NCBI RefSeq assembly: GCF_900100605.1
Contig: NZ_FNCN01000008.1
Coordinates: 124,001-188,000, forward strand
Source of the DNA: Sinosporangium album
GTDB taxonomy: Bacteria > Actinomycetota > Actinomycetes > Streptosporangiales > Streptosporangiaceae
Length of the DNA: 64,000 nt
Direction: 5' to 3'
Under the pieces are notes generated by a model. It had not been told where the DNA came from, made no database searches, and saw only the letters and a program-made list of their open reading frames with translations. The translations under genes and the position numbers were made by a program. Below, one piece after another: positions 10,201-19,119 of this stretch. The first letter of the stretch is position 1. Each line of letters begins with the position of its first letter.

Positions 10201-10451
10201 GCCTCGCGCGCGAGGTGATCCGCCTCGTCCAGGAGTCCCGGAAGGCGACCGGCCTGTCCATCACCGACAGGATCGACCTGTTCTGGTCGACCTCGGACCC
10301 CGACCTCGCCGCGGCCCTGCGCGACCAGTCCGACGCCATCGCCGCCGAGGTCCTCGCCACCACCGTCGTGGAATCCCCCGGACTCGACCAGGTCACCCAC
10401 CACGACGCCGACCTCGACCTCACCTTCCAACTCCGCCGCACCACGGCCTGA
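7290..10451 (+). CDS. ileS: Isoleucyl-tRNA synthetase
   Basis: Class I synthetase of 1053 residues charging tRNA-Ile. It has the HIGH-equivalent PGVHHVEAR near residue 52, an editing domain (WTTTPWTL), zinc-type cysteines (CPRCG, CWRCH, CPDCG), the ATP-binding motif DGRKMSKHLGN, and a C-terminal anticodon-binding region. The HHVEAR and KMSKHLGN wording fits the long eukaryote-like (type 2) IleRS, which is common in actinobacteria and often insensitive to mupirocin (family knowledge). ATG 7290 is chosen because the T-box leader sequesters the GGAGGT just ahead of it. A perfect 13-bp hairpin follows the stop. Confidence 0.97.
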   Translation: MSPQYFQHLPASVDLPALEREVLDRWRDGKIFERSLEQNADRPSWVFYEGPPTANGMPGVHHVEARVFKDLFPRYKSMRGFHVPRKAGWDCHGLPVEVAVEKELGLAGKPEIEAYGIAEFNDRCRESVLRHVDAFEEMTERMGYWVDMSQAYRTMDPSYVEAVWWSLKVVWDKGLLMRDFRITPYCPRCGTGLSDHELGQPGGYETITSPSVYVRMPVTSGRFEGVDLLIWTTTPWTLVSNTAVAVHPEVTYVVAEKDGEKPVIVAEPLVAAALGEEWTVRERVLGTELERTPYSRPFELVDIPDAHYVVLADYVTIEDGTGLVHQAPAFGADDMVVCKKYGMQIVNPIGPDGRFLPEVPFVGGVFFKDADERLTEDLRERGLLFRGSHFEHSYPHCWRCHTSLLYYALPSWYIRTTAIKDRLFAENEKTNWFPESIKHGRYGEWLRNNVDWALSRSRYWGTPLPLWVCGEDESHVTCVGSLKELSELAGRDLTALDPHRPYVDDVTFGCPDCGAEARRVPDVIDVWYDSGAMPFAQWGAPHINEDEFEKAFPGQFICEAIDQTRGWFYSMMTVGTLVFDRSSYENVLCLGLILAEDGRKMSKHLGNVLQPIPLMDDHGADALRWFMAVSGSPWAPRRVGHHVLEEIIRKVLLTYWNTTSFFTLYANAESWSPERLATAPAYGDRPLIDRWALAELHRTVSDVTASLDEFDSARAGRRLTEFLDDLSNWYVRRSRRRFWTGEESAFATLYECLTTVSQLMAPIVPFLTDYLWNVLRAPDAPPSVHLSTWPAVRQELLDPALSEQMALVRRLVELGRSARAAGGVKTRQPLGRALVGAPGWADLPEALRDLIADELNVQTLENLSGFSADLVTFTVKPNFRALGKRFGSQTKAAAAAVSAAEPAALARSLRGGGTVTLTADGLGEIEVGLDDVIVTEQPKSGWAVETGAIDTGTGETVALDLAITDELRRAGLAREVIRLVQESRKATGLSITDRIDLFWSTSDPDLAAALRDQSDAIAAEVLATTVVESPGLDQVTHHDADLDLTFQLRRTTA

Positions 10452-10462
10452 CCCGACCGCCG

Positions 10463-10498
10463 ACCGCCCCGGAAGACCACACGGCCTTCCGGGGCGGT
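10463..10498 (+). terminator. Intrinsic terminator-like hairpin after ileS
   Basis: ACCGCCCCGGAAG (10463-10475) pairs perfectly with 10486-10498 around a 10-base loop. The T-tract is short (TTCTGAT), as is usual in high-GC actinobacteria. Confidence 0.75.
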
Positions 10499-10731
10499 TC
10501 TGATCACCTTTGGCGACTTTCGCCGGTATGGATTAGCCAGTGGGCTAGACGGCGGGCCTTAAATGAAATGCGGTGCACGAGCGAGCATCGAAACAGAAAA
10601 ATACGCCACTTCATCAGCCTGCAGGCTCTCGCAATTTCCCGTCCTGGTTCTGGTCGGCCTGCCGTCAAGTGACACCACGCCATCGATCCCCATACCGGGG
10701 GCGCGTGCCGTACGGCTTGCGCGCGGCAGGC
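10499..10731. other. Intergenic stretch of lower GC, no gene supported
   Basis: Between the ileS hairpin and the end of the next minus-strand gene the base composition is clearly less GC-rich (runs such as CAGAAAAATACG). A minus-strand frame crosses it (10559-10834) and ends ADEVAYFSVSMLARAPHFI, but its N-terminal half is antisense-like Arg/Pro sequence and there is no ribosome site. I regard it as non-coding or a remnant. Confidence 0.35.
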
Positions 10732-12213
10732 TCAGTGCTGGCAGATGGAGCAGGCCGTGAAACCGCCGCGGACCGCTTCCTGGCGGAGCATGGTGTCCAG
10801 GGCCGACTCCTCGGTGGCGCGGACGATCGGGCACGAGGAGTCGTGGTAGCGGTGGGTGCCGGAGATCACCGTGACGGCGGCCGGGAGGCCCTGAGCGGTC
10901 GCGGCGGCGTCGGGCTGATCCTGTCCCGGGTAAGCCGGGGACCCGGAGTCTGCGAGGCTCTCAGAACCCGCGGAGGGCCCGTTCTGCTGCTGCGGCCCGT
11001 CGCCCTTGCTGGCGAACCAGCCGCCCGTGGACCGAGAGGTGGCCGGCGGGATGATCGGAGGGGTGAATCCCGGCACCGCGGGCGGTTCGGCGCGGTGCGG
11101 CCGGGGGTCGTCCAGGGATGGAGATCCACCCCGGTCGCCGGAACCATAGGTGGTCGGGCTGGAGTCGGGCCAGTCGGACAGGGCGCCCGAACCCAGGGGG
11201 GCCGACGTGGAACCGGCCGCGCCCGCGGGGTGGGCCGCGCTCGGGGAGCCGGTCTCGGAGGGGGCGGCGGTGCCGGAATAACCGGAGTAACCGGGCAGGT
11301 CAGCCGATCCGATCGCGGTGGCGGTGTAACCGGGCAGGTCGCCGGAGCCACCGGATGAACCCGGAGGCCGTGTCCGATCACCGGAACCTGCGGAGGGGGC
11401 GTGGAAGGCCGGTGAATCATCGGAACCGGCGAACGCGGACGGCCCGGAAGACGTCAGCGGACCCTCGGCGGACAGGCCGGACGCCCCAGAGGAACCAGGA
11501 GACGCAGAAGACGCAGAGGGACCGGGAGACCTGTGAAGGTCTCCGGAATCCGCAGGGAAGTGTGCGGCCTCGGAGGGGCCTGCGGATGAGGCCGTGCCGG
11601 TGGTGGGGGGCGTGGACTCCGGAGAGGGGGTGTCCGGATCGGCGACGGAAGGGAGCTGTCGACCGCCGAGCGCGGCGTCGGGAAGGCACGTGGTGCAGGG
11701 CGAGAAACCCTCGTCCCTGGCCTCCTCGTAGGTCAACTGCTCAAGCTGCTTGCCGATGAGCTGGCGGCAGCCGGCCGCGTGATAGCGCTTGCGCCCCGGC
11801 ACGACCAGGACTATGGCGTCCGGAGAGATCCCTGACGGCGCGGGCCCGGCGAGCGGCCCGGCCGAGGGATGGGGGCGGGAGTGGGTCGCGGTGATCGTCG
11901 CTGCTTGACGGTGGGTGGAGGGGCCCATCGAGGGGGTTGCGACCGACGTCGTCGTCGGCGCACCCATGAACCCGCCTGGATGAGCGTGAGCCGGCGGTGC
12001 CCCCGGCAAGTGCGGTGCCGGGGCCTCGGCGTCGGCTCTCCCGCCGCCGGGAAACAGCTTGTGGCGCCAGAGCAGTGCCGCGATAACGAGGAAGACCGCG
12101 GAGAGCACACTGAGCACGATCGACCACATGACGAGGAAGACCTTGCCCAGGACGATGCCCGCGATCAGCAACACGATTGCCGCGAGCACCAGACCGGCAC
12201 TGACGAGGATCAC
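10732..12213 (-). CDS. Membrane protein with two Cys/His motifs separated by a disordered region
   Basis: I do not recognise a named family. The 493-residue protein starts with two hydrophobic helices (residues about 1-50). Near residues 136-172 comes a motif RKRYHAAGC ... EEARDEGFSPCTTC, and the last 45 residues repeat the pattern as HRYHDSSC ... EAVRGGFTACSIC. Between them are about 250 residues rich in Ser/Gly/Pro/Ala. The pattern (Tyr-His, Cys, about 25 residues, Cys-x-x-Cys) resembles small zinc-binding Ada-like modules, so metal binding is plausible. The GTG start has GGGAG seven bases upstream. It sits downstream of divIVA on the same strand, after a 162-base gap. Confidence 0.8.
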   Translation of the reverse strand: MILVSAGLVLAAIVLLIAGIVLGKVFLVMWSIVLSVLSAVFLVIAALLWRHKLFPGGGRADAEAPAPHLPGAPPAHAHPGGFMGAPTTTSVATPSMGPSTHRQAATITATHSRPHPSAGPLAGPAPSGISPDAIVLVVPGRKRYHAAGCRQLIGKQLEQLTYEEARDEGFSPCTTCLPDAALGGRQLPSVADPDTPSPESTPPTTGTASSAGPSEAAHFPADSGDLHRSPGPSASSASPGSSGASGLSAEGPLTSSGPSAFAGSDDSPAFHAPSAGSGDRTRPPGSSGGSGDLPGYTATAIGSADLPGYSGYSGTAAPSETGSPSAAHPAGAAGSTSAPLGSGALSDWPDSSPTTYGSGDRGGSPSLDDPRPHRAEPPAVPGFTPPIIPPATSRSTGGWFASKGDGPQQQNGPSAGSESLADSGSPAYPGQDQPDAAATAQGLPAAVTVISGTHRYHDSSCPIVRATEESALDTMLRQEAVRGGFTACSICQH

Positions 12214-12375
12214 AGGGAAACTCCCGGTTGACGGGCCGAACGAGGAGTCGACCCGAAGGTGAGCTCTCTCATCTCACCGGTGTCCTCGGACGTGGAGCCG
12301 CGCCCGCGAGAGCGGCGGCACGCACCCGCTCGGGGTGTGCGACCGGGGATCGCCGTGGATGAGCGAGGCTCGCTG

Positions 12376-13404
12376 CTAACGGCGGTCGGAGTGCGGGCCG
12401 TCGGCGGTCTGGAAGGCACCCGGGTGCTGCGCGGGGTCGGCACCGAAAGGCGGAGGACCTCCGGGGATGGCCTGCTGGACGCCCGGTCCGTGCGGAGCCA
12501 TGGCCGGGGCCGGACCCATCTGGCCGCCACCCATCTGGCCACCGCTCATCTGGCCGGGCCCCATCTGACCGGGCCCCATCTGACCGCCGCCCATCTGACC
12601 GCCGCCCATCTGACCGCCGCCCATCTGGCCGGAGCCGATCTGGGGCGGGCCGACGGGAGCCGCGCCGATCTGGTTGGCGCCCATCTGAGCCGCGCCGACG
12701 ATCGGGAAGGCACCGCTGGCGTCGGCGGAGACGTTGAGGTCGGCGAGCCGGTCTTCCAGATAGAGCTTCAGCCTGCTGCGGTATTCGCGCTCGAAGCTCC
12801 GCAGCTCCTCGACCTTGCGCTCAAGCTCGTCACGTGTCTGCACGAGGGAGCCCATCGCCTGGCGGTGCCGCTCCTGCGCGTCGCGTTCCAGCGTCTCGGC
12901 GCGGGCGCGGGCGTCGCCGATGACCTGCTCGGCCTGGCGGCGCGCCTTGCCGAGGATCTCGTCGGCCTCGCGGCGGGCGCGGGTGACGGTCTCGTCGGCC
13001 TCGCGGCGGGCGTCGGAGATCGCCTGGTCGGCTGTCTGCTGCGCCAGCGCGAGAACACGGGCCGCGGTGTCCATGTTGTCCTCGGGGGGAGGCATCATGG
13101 AGACGGGGGCGGGCACCTGGACCGGCTCCGGAGGCTTGATCGGCTCGGGCGGCGGCGGCAGCATCATCTCGGGCTTGGGCTCGGCCACGGGCGCCGGGGC
13201 CATCGCCATGCCCATACCACCGGGCACCTTGCCGCGCAGGCACTCGGCCAGTTTCGCGCGGAGCTCCTCGTTCTCTTGAATAAGGCGGTCGAGCTCTGCT
13301 TCGACCTCATCGAGGAATGCGTCGACCTCCTCCTCGTCGTATCCCGGCCTCAACCGGGTCGTACTGAACTGCTTGTTCCGCACATCAGCGGGCGTCAGCG
13401 GCAT
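12376..13404 (-). CDS. divIVA: DivIVA/Wag31 polar growth and division protein
   Basis: A 342-residue coiled-coil protein. The N-terminal membrane-curvature module is typical (MPLTPADVRNKQF, then RLRPGYDEEEVDAFLDEVE), followed by a Pro/Met-rich linker with repeated PEPI/PPEP, a long coiled coil (residues about 110-230: AREADETVTRARREADEI and similar) and a Gly/Gln/Met C-terminus with about eight copies of GGQM or GPGQM. It marks poles and septa and directs apical wall synthesis in actinobacteria. AAGGAG precedes the ATG. It ends the dcw cluster, downstream of yggT. Confidence 0.95.
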   Translation of the reverse strand: MPLTPADVRNKQFSTTRLRPGYDEEEVDAFLDEVEAELDRLIQENEELRAKLAECLRGKVPGGMGMAMAPAPVAEPKPEMMLPPPPEPIKPPEPVQVPAPVSMMPPPEDNMDTAARVLALAQQTADQAISDARREADETVTRARREADEILGKARRQAEQVIGDARARAETLERDAQERHRQAMGSLVQTRDELERKVEELRSFEREYRSRLKLYLEDRLADLNVSADASGAFPIVGAAQMGANQIGAAPVGPPQIGSGQMGGGQMGGGQMGGGQMGPGQMGPGQMSGGQMGGGQMGPAPAMAPHGPGVQQAIPGGPPPFGADPAQHPGAFQTADGPHSDRR

Positions 13405-13453
13405 TTCGGTCTCCTTGGCGCGCTTGGAGTCTGTCCGGAGGGACGGTACCCGA

Positions 13454-13741
13454 TCAAAGAAGCGCGGACACGAGTTGGATCATGACCAACACCACAATGA
13501 AAAGCACTGTGAAGCTTAGGTCAAAAGCCACCGTACCCAACCTGAGGGGCGGAATGAAACGGCGGAGGAACTTGAGAGGTGGGTCGGTCATCGTGTATGT
13601 CGCCTCGGCCAACACCAGCACAAGCCCGGTGGGGCGCCAATGGCGCGCGAACGCCTGGACCGTCTCAAAGATCATCCTGCCGATCAGGAGCACCAAGTAG
13701 AGAGTGAGCGCGAAGACCAGGATGCTCTCAACAACCGCCAT
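13454..13741 (-). CDS. YggT family membrane protein
   Basis: A small integral membrane protein of 95 residues with two hydrophobic helices and the family-typical centre TDPPLKFLRRFIPPLRLGTVAFDLS. The function is not settled; its constant place between sepF and divIVA suggests a link to division or membrane organisation. GAGGAGG lies seven bases before the ATG. Confidence 0.92.
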   Translation of the reverse strand: MAVVESILVFALTLYLVLLIGRMIFETVQAFARHWRPTGLVLVLAEATYTMTDPPLKFLRRFIPPLRLGTVAFDLSFTVLFIVVLVMIQLVSALL

Positions 13742-13823
13742 GGTCTCGCCTCCTCTCTGTCTCGGTCCACCGTCCCCGGTCCCCCGGGGACCCGTCCGGC
13801 CAATCAGTGTTCATGGTGGCACT

Positions 13824-14333
13824 CTAGCTCTGGTTGAAGAACCCGCGTTCCGCGATTCGGGCCTTGTCCTCGGCAGTCACCTCGACATTGGCAGGGGTCA
13901 ACAGGAACACCTTGTTCGTAACACGGTCGATGCTTCCGTGTAGGCCAAAGATGAGACCTGCCGCGAAATCGACCAGCCTCCTGGCGTCGGAGTCAACCAT
14001 CTCCGTCAGGTTCATGATGACCGGAGTGCCCTCGCGGAAGTGTTCGCCGATGGTCCTCGCCTCGTTGTACGTGCGGGGATGCAACGTAGTGATCCGCGCC
14101 AGATCGGTGGTGCGAGACTCGACCACGGCGGCCGCCTGTCTCGGCGCCGGCACGTCGGTGTCGGCATCCTCATCCCGCTCGTCGACCTCCGGCGGCAGCT
14201 CCTCACTGTGGTGGCGCCGCTCATAGTCGTCGACATAGTCCGGGTAGGAATCCGAATACGGCCTATATCTCTCGTGGTCGTCCTCCACCAGACCGAGGTA
14301 GACCGCCATCTTGCGCATCGCGCCGCCGGCCAT
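13824..14333 (-). CDS. sepF: Cell division protein SepF
   Basis: A 169-residue cytoplasmic protein that tethers FtsZ to the membrane. The N-terminal amphipathic anchor ([14 protein letters not shown]) is followed by an acidic linker and the SepF core ([51 protein letters not shown]). ATG 14333 has GGAGG 11 bases upstream; ATG 14318 is the alternative and would put the membrane anchor at the very start. Neighbours are the PLP protein and yggT, as in other actinobacteria. Confidence 0.95.
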   Translation of the reverse strand: MAGGAMRKMAVYLGLVEDDHERYRPYSDSYPDYVDDYERRHHSEELPPEVDERDEDADTDVPAPRQAAAVVESRTTDLARITTLHPRTYNEARTIGEHFREGTPVIMNLTEMVDSDARRLVDFAAGLIFGLHGSIDRVTNKVFLLTPANVEVTAEDKARIAERGFFNQS

Positions 14334-14452
14334 TGCTACGTCATCCTCCGTCGTCCGTTGAAGGCCGGTGGCGGCAGCCGTACCCCCCCACAGCTCGCCA
14401 CCGCTCGACCTCTACTCCAAATTTGCGGACACCAGGCCCACTTGAGGGGACA

Positions 14453-15157
14453 TTACCTGACGAAGGGCCTTCGACGGCCGAGCAACGCCGTACCGATCCG
14501 CAGGTGTGTCGCACCATTCACAATGGCTTCCACGAGGTCGCCGCTCATGCCGGCGGAAACGATGTCCGCGGAGGGGTGCCGCGAACGTACGGCTCCCGCC
14601 AGCTCTGTCAGAAGCGTGAACGCCTTGCCCGGGTCACCGCCCAGCGGCGCCACCGCCATCAGCCCGCGAAGACCGAGTCCTTCGGCCCGCTCGACCTCTT
14701 CGGCGAGGGGCAATACGTCGGCCGGGCGCACCCCGCCCCGGGTCGGGTCGTCGTCAAGGGCCACCTGTATGAGACAGCCGAGCTCCCGACCTGCGGCGAT
14801 GGCCGCGCGACCCAGCGCGGCGACAAGCCTGGACCGGTCCACGGAGTGCACAAGATCGGCGTACTCGGCCACGGAACGGGCCTTGTTCGTCTGCAATTGG
14901 CCGATGAAATGCCAGGTCAGCCCGAGATCGTGGCACTCGCGCGCCTTCAGGGCGGCTTCCTGGTCGCGGTTCTCCCCGACGTCGGTGACGCCGAGCCCGG
15001 CGAGAACGCGGACGTCTGAAGCCGGATAGGTCTTGGTGACGGCGATCAATGTGATCTCGTCGCGGGAACGCCCCGATGCCCGACAGGCATCGGCGATGCG
15101 TTCCTCCACCTCGGCCAGCCCGGCCGCGATCTCGTCGTGTCGTGTCTGTTCTGTCAC
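14453..15157 (-). CDS. Pyridoxal-phosphate homeostasis protein (YggS/PLPBP family)
   Basis: A 234-residue single-domain TIM barrel that binds pyridoxal 5'-phosphate. The PLP lysine is in ITLIAVTKTYPASDV; HFIGQLQTNKAR and RGLMAVAPLGGD are conserved family stretches. It buffers PLP and influences amino-acid pools rather than catalysing a known reaction. It lies between ftsZ and sepF, the standard position. The start is a GTG with only a weak ribosome site. Confidence 0.93.
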   Translation of the reverse strand: MTEQTRHDEIAAGLAEVEERIADACRASGRSRDEITLIAVTKTYPASDVRVLAGLGVTDVGENRDQEAALKARECHDLGLTWHFIGQLQTNKARSVAEYADLVHSVDRSRLVAALGRAAIAAGRELGCLIQVALDDDPTRGGVRPADVLPLAEEVERAEGLGLRGLMAVAPLGGDPGKAFTLLTELAGAVRSRHPSADIVSAGMSGDLVEAIVNGATHLRIGTALLGRRRPFVR

Positions 15158-15220
15158 TCTGGCCGCCTATAACGCAGTGGAACCGGCGGCTCTATCGTGC
15201 CCTCTCACGCGAGGGGCGGC

Positions 15221-16717
15221 TTACGCGCCCCCGAGCGAGGGAGGCTGCTGCCGGAGGAACTCGGGCACGTCGAGTTCCTCCTCCTGCTCTTCGAAAACCA
15301 CGGGTTGCCGCACGCCGAAGCCACTGAGCCGGGTCGGCATGGGCGTCGGCGGAGACTGCGGCTCCGGAGCCGGACGGGGAATCGACACCACCGCGGGCGA
15401 CTCATCCGCGGGTACGGCGGAGCCCGCCGAACCCGGGGAGGCCGCGGGCGACACCGGGTGCACGGGCGACACGAGCGGCGCGGCGGAGGGTTCGGCGACC
15501 GGGGCCGGAGCCACCGCCGGCGGAGGCATCTCGACGACGGGCGGAGCGGGCGGCGGCGGGGGGATCGGCGGCATCACGGGCCGCAGCGGCGAGTGCTGCG
15601 CCGAGACCGGGGAGCTCCCCAGCGGGTTGGACCTGGCCTCGGTCTTGACCGTCGGCGCCGCCGTCGGCGGCTTGGGCGACGAGGTCACCGTCGCGGACGG
15701 CGGCGGAGTCGCGGCCGCCTGGCGCTGCTGCCGGCCCTGCGGCGCCATCAGCTGAGGCTTCTCCTGCGCCTGCGGCTCGTCGAACCCCGCGGCGATGACG
15801 GTCACGCGGACCTCGTCGCCGAGGGCGTCGTCGATGACCGTGCCGAAGATGATGTTGGCGTCGATGGCGGCGGCGTTGGACACGAGCTGGGCGGCCTCGT
15901 TGATCTCGAAGAGGCCCAGGTCGGAGCCGCCGGCGATCGACAGGAGGACGCCGTGGGCGCCGTCGATGCTGGCTTCGAGCAGCGGGCTCGACACGGCCAT
16001 CTCGGCGGCGGCCACCGACCTGTCGTCACCCCTGGCGTGGCCGATGCCCATGAGCGCGGAGCCCGCGCCGGACATGACCGACTTCACGTCGGCGAAGTCG
16101 AGGTTGATCAGGCCGGGCGTCGTGATGAGGTCGGTGATGCCCTGCACACCGGAGAGCAGCACCTGGTCGGCCGCCTTGAAGGCGTCGAGCACGCTCACCT
16201 GCCGGTCGGAGATCGACAGCAGCCGGTCGTTGGGGATCACGATGAGGGTGTCGACCTCATCGCGCAATGTCTCTATTCCGGCCTCCGCCTGCATGGCGCG
16301 GCGACGGCCTTCGAAGCTGAACGGCCTGGTCACCACCCCTATGGTCAGCGCGCCGAGGGATCGGGCGATGTTGGCCACCACCGGCGCGCCGCCGGTGCCC
16401 GTGCCGCCGCCCTCGCCGGCCGTCACGAAGACCATGTCGGCCCCCTTGAGGACCTCCTCGATCTCCTCGCGGTGGTCCTCGGCGGCCTTGCGGCCCACCT
16501 CGGGGTTGGCCCCGGCGCCGAGGCCGCGCGTGAGCTCCCGGCCCACATCCAGTTTCACGTCGGCGTCACTCATCAGCAGCGCCTGGGCGTCGGTGTTGAT
16601 GGCGATGAACTCGACGCCCTTGAGTCCCTCCTCGATCATCCGGTTGACGGCGTTCACTCCGCCGCCGCCAATGCCGACGACTTTGATGACCGCGAGGTAG
16701 TTCTGCGGTGCTGCCAC
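15221..16717 (-). CDS. ftsZ: Cell division GTPase FtsZ
   Basis: A tubulin homologue that polymerises into the division ring. GTP-binding motif [11 protein letters not shown]7 loop region [15 protein letters not shown], a variable Pro/Ala/Val-rich linker of about 160 residues and the C-terminal peptide [10 protein letters not shown], which binds SepF and other partners. GTG 16717 is chosen because it gives the start [17 protein letters not shown] shared by actinobacterial FtsZ; an upstream ATG at 16750 lacks a ribosome site. The 284-base gap to ftsQ probably holds ftsZ promoters and includes an inverted repeat at 16798-16833. Confidence 0.97.
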   Translation of the reverse strand: MAAPQNYLAVIKVVGIGGGGVNAVNRMIEEGLKGVEFIAINTDAQALLMSDADVKLDVGRELTRGLGAGANPEVGRKAAEDHREEIEEVLKGADMVFVTAGEGGGTGTGGAPVVANIARSLGALTIGVVTRPFSFEGRRRAMQAEAGIETLRDEVDTLIVIPNDRLLSISDRQVSVLDAFKAADQVLLSGVQGITDLITTPGLINLDFADVKSVMSGAGSALMGIGHARGDDRSVAAAEMAVSSPLLEASIDGAHGVLLSIAGGSDLGLFEINEAAQLVSNAAAIDANIIFGTVIDDALGDEVRVTVIAAGFDEPQAQEKPQLMAPQGRQQRQAAATPPPSATVTSSPKPPTAAPTVKTEARSNPLGSSPVSAQHSPLRPVMPPIPPPPPAPPVVEMPPPAVAPAPVAEPSAAPLVSPVHPVSPAASPGSAGSAVPADESPAVVSIPRPAPEPQSPPTPMPTRLSGFGVRQPVVFEEQEEELDVPEFLRQQPPSLGGA

Positions 16718-16797
16718 GACGAGGGGCCTTTCCGCTCGTTGACTTGCCATTTCGTGTGGTACGGCGAGGCGCGGTACCACGATTCCCAAACTCTCAC

Positions 16798-16833
16798 CCT
16801 CAAGTTGAGATTTAGATTTATGTCAACCTGAGG
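16798..16833. promoter_or_regulatory. Inverted repeat upstream of ftsZ
   Basis: CCTCAAGTTGA (16798-16808) and TCAACCTGAGG (16823-16833) are 11-base arms with one mismatch around a 14-base AT-rich spacer, 81-116 bases upstream of the ftsZ start. On the minus strand one arm contains TTGACA. It could be an operator overlapping a promoter, or a hairpin in the ftsQ-ftsZ transcript. Confidence 0.55.
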
Positions 16834-17001
16834 ATTGATACGGACAGTAGGGTTACGCACCACTCGGGTCAACTAAGCGCGCCGCAAGCACGCCCGGCGT
16901 GTCGCGCCCTGTCCCTTTCGCACGAACCCTGCTTTCCTGCACTCCCGACCCTCTCACTTGTCCGCTATCAGTCCCGCCGACTTGACCGGGACCACACCGA
17001 T

Positions 17002-17664
17002 TCATTTGACCGCGACCACGTCCGGCGAACTCACGTCATACACGTCGTACGGCTTGCGCAGCAGACCGGTGACCACGCGCACCTTGTCCTCCGCCCGGTC
17101 CGCCCCTCCCCAGACGACCTCGCGGCCGTCCCCGAGGACCAGGGAGACGCTCTCAGCCGACGGGGCCCGCACCTCCTTGACCCTGCGCCCGAGCTCCTCG
17201 GGCAATGCCCTGATCACGGCCAGTGCGGCGGCCGTGGCCGGGTCTCCGGGCCGCGGGGCCGAGACCCTCAGCACGGGCAGCTTCGCCGGGGCTCGCTGCT
17301 CGATGCCCATGACCACTCCGTGCCGGTCGACGAGGGCGAAGGCCCCGCCGTACGGCAGGGCGGCCACCGCCCGCCGCTCCACGACGCTGATGCGGAGGGT
17401 GCCCGGCCACCCCCGCTCGATGCGCGCCGACTCGAGCTGCTTGATCTCCAGCACGCGGCTCTCGATCTCGGCGAGGTCGAGCGTCGCGAGCGGCTCCTGG
17501 TCGGCGACGTCGGCCGCTTCACGGACGCGCTCCTTGGGAATTGTGACATTTCCCACTATCTGCACCTCGCTCACGCCCAGGACCGGAGAGAAGAACACCA
17601 ACCACGCGGCCGTGCCCACCACTCCCACGGTGAGCAGGGCCACGAACGCCGTGCGCGCCTTCAT
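17002..17664 (-). CDS. ftsQ: Cell division protein FtsQ
   Basis: A bitopic divisome protein of 220 residues: very short cytoplasmic start (MKAR), one membrane helix (residues 5-26), then a POTRA domain (VSEVQIVGNVTIPKERVREAA) and the beta domain (LRISVVERRAVAALPYGGAFALVDRHGVV). It connects FtsL with the other septal proteins. It lies 36 bases downstream of murC; murB is absent between them. Confidence 0.94.
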   Translation of the reverse strand: MKARTAFVALLTVGVVGTAAWLVFFSPVLGVSEVQIVGNVTIPKERVREAADVADQEPLATLDLAEIESRVLEIKQLESARIERGWPGTLRISVVERRAVAALPYGGAFALVDRHGVVMGIEQRAPAKLPVLRVSAPRPGDPATAAALAVIRALPEELGRRVKEVRAPSAESVSLVLGDGREVVWGGADRAEDKVRVVTGLLRKPYDVYDVSSPDVVAVK

Positions 17665-17700
17665 AGAGTCGCCCCCCGATCGGCTCCCTCGGACAAGTGG

Positions 17701-19119
17701 TCAGCGGCCGGACAGCTCCGTCACGATGCGGGGCCCGAGCTCGGTCACGTCTCCCGCGCCCATCGTCAGCACGATGTCGCCCGGCCGCGCGCGCTCGGCC
17801 ACCAGCGCGGGCACCGCACCCCGGTCGGGCGCGTAGGAGACCTGCTCCGCGGGGAGCGGCACGTGTCCCGCGACCAGCGCGCCCGAGACTCCGGGCTCGG
17901 GGTCCTCGCGCGCGCCGTAGACGTCCATCACGACGGCCTCGTCGGCCAGCCCGAGCGCCGCCCCGAACTCCGCGGCGAAGAACCTCGTGCGGGAGTACAG
18001 GTGCGGCTGGAACACCGCGATCACCCGGCCCGTGCCCGAGAACGACGCCACCACGTCGCGGGCCGCCTTGAGATCGGCGGCCAGCTCGGTCGGATGGTGG
18101 GCGTAGCTGTCGAAGACGGCCACGCCCTTCGCCTCCCCCTTGTGCTCGAACCGGCGCTTGGCGCCGGTGAAGGCGGCGAGCCCGTCGCGGATCTCGGCGA
18201 AGGGGACGCCCAGCTCGGCCGCCACCGCGATGACGGCGGTGGCGTTGAGCGCGTTGTGCGCGCCGGGAACCGCGAGGCGGACCCGGCCCCCCGACCCGTT
18301 CGGACCCTCGACGGTGAACACCACGCCCATGCCGTCCGGCGTCACGTCGGAGACGCGGAAGTCGGCGCCCTCGGCCTCGCCGTATGTCCGCACGGTGAGG
18401 CCCCTGCCCGTCGCGACGGGCACCAGGGCCGCGGCCCCGGGGTCGTCGACGCACACGACGAGGACCGAGCCGACGCGCTCGGCGAACCGCGCGAAGGAGG
18501 CGTGCACCGCCTCGGGCTCACCGTAGTTGTCGAGATGGTCGGCCTCGATGTTGGTCACCACGGCGAGGCGGGGGGCGAGCATCAGGAAGGAGCCGTCGCT
18601 CTCGTCCGCCTCCGCCACGAAGACCTCGCCGGAGCCCTCGTCGGCACCGAGCCCGGTCGTGACGAGCTGGCCGCCCACGCAGTAGGACGGATCGGCCCCG
18701 CACTTCTGCAGCGCGACGGTCAGCATCGAGGTGGTCGTCGTCTTACCGTGGGTGCCCGCCACCGCCACGGCGGTGCGCCCCGCCATCACCGACGCGAGCG
18801 CCGCGGCCCGCGGGATCACCCGCAGTCCCCGGCGCAGCGCCTCGCCGAGCTCGGGGTTGGAGTCGCGGATGGCGGTGGACACGACCACCGTGTCGACGCT
18901 CTTGATGTGGGAGGCGGCGTGTCCGATGTAGACGGTCGCGCCGAGCGCGCGCAGCTCCGTCAGGATCTCCGAGCCCCGGGCGTCGCTGCCGGACACCCGC
19001 ACGCCGCGCTTGAGCAGGATGCGGGCGATCCCCGACATGCCCGCTCCACCGATGCCGATGAAGTGGACGCGGCCGAGGTCTTCGGCCGCGACGGGGGCGA
19101 CGGGCGCGACCAGGCTCAT
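17701..19119 (-). CDS. murC: UDP-N-acetylmuramate--L-alanine ligase
   Basis: A cytoplasmic Mur ligase of 472 residues adding L-Ala to UDP-MurNAc. N-terminal nucleotide-sugar domain ([18 protein letters not shown]), ATP loop [13 protein letters not shown], central EADESDGSF and the C-terminal [15 protein letters not shown] 19119 overlaps the murG stop as ATGA, which fixes the start; upstream residues in frame are antisense-like. Confidence 0.97.
   Translation of the reverse strand: MSLVAPVAPVAAEDLGRVHFIGIGGAGMSGIARILLKRGVRVSGSDARGSEILTELRALGATVYIGHAASHIKSVDTVVVSTAIRDSNPELGEALRRGLRVIPRAAALASVMAGRTAVAVAGTHGKTTTTSMLTVALQKCGADPSYCVGGQLVTTGLGADEGSGEVFVAEADESDGSFLMLAPRLAVVTNIEADHLDNYGEPEAVHASFARFAERVGSVLVVCVDDPGAAALVPVATGRGLTVRTYGEAEGADFRVSDVTPDGMGVVFTVEGPNGSGGRVRLAVPGAHNALNATAVIAVAAELGVPFAEIRDGLAAFTGAKRRFEHKGEAKGVAVFDSYAHHPTELAADLKAARDVVASFSGTGRVIAVFQPHLYSRTRFFAAEFGAALGLADEAVVMDVYGAREDPEPGVSGALVAGHVPLPAEQVSYAPDRGAVPALVAERARPGDIVLTMGAGDVTELGPRIVTELSGR

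Noticed and set aside
7293-10430. Very long open frame antisense to ileS
   Set aside because: It mirrors a certain gene, is Gly/Val/Arg-rich and has no domain; it is caused by high GC at third codon positions.
11118-11759. Plus-strand frame across the tether of the Cys/His membrane protein
   Set aside because: Arg/Asn-rich composition and no start signal; the minus-strand frame has matching motifs at both ends.
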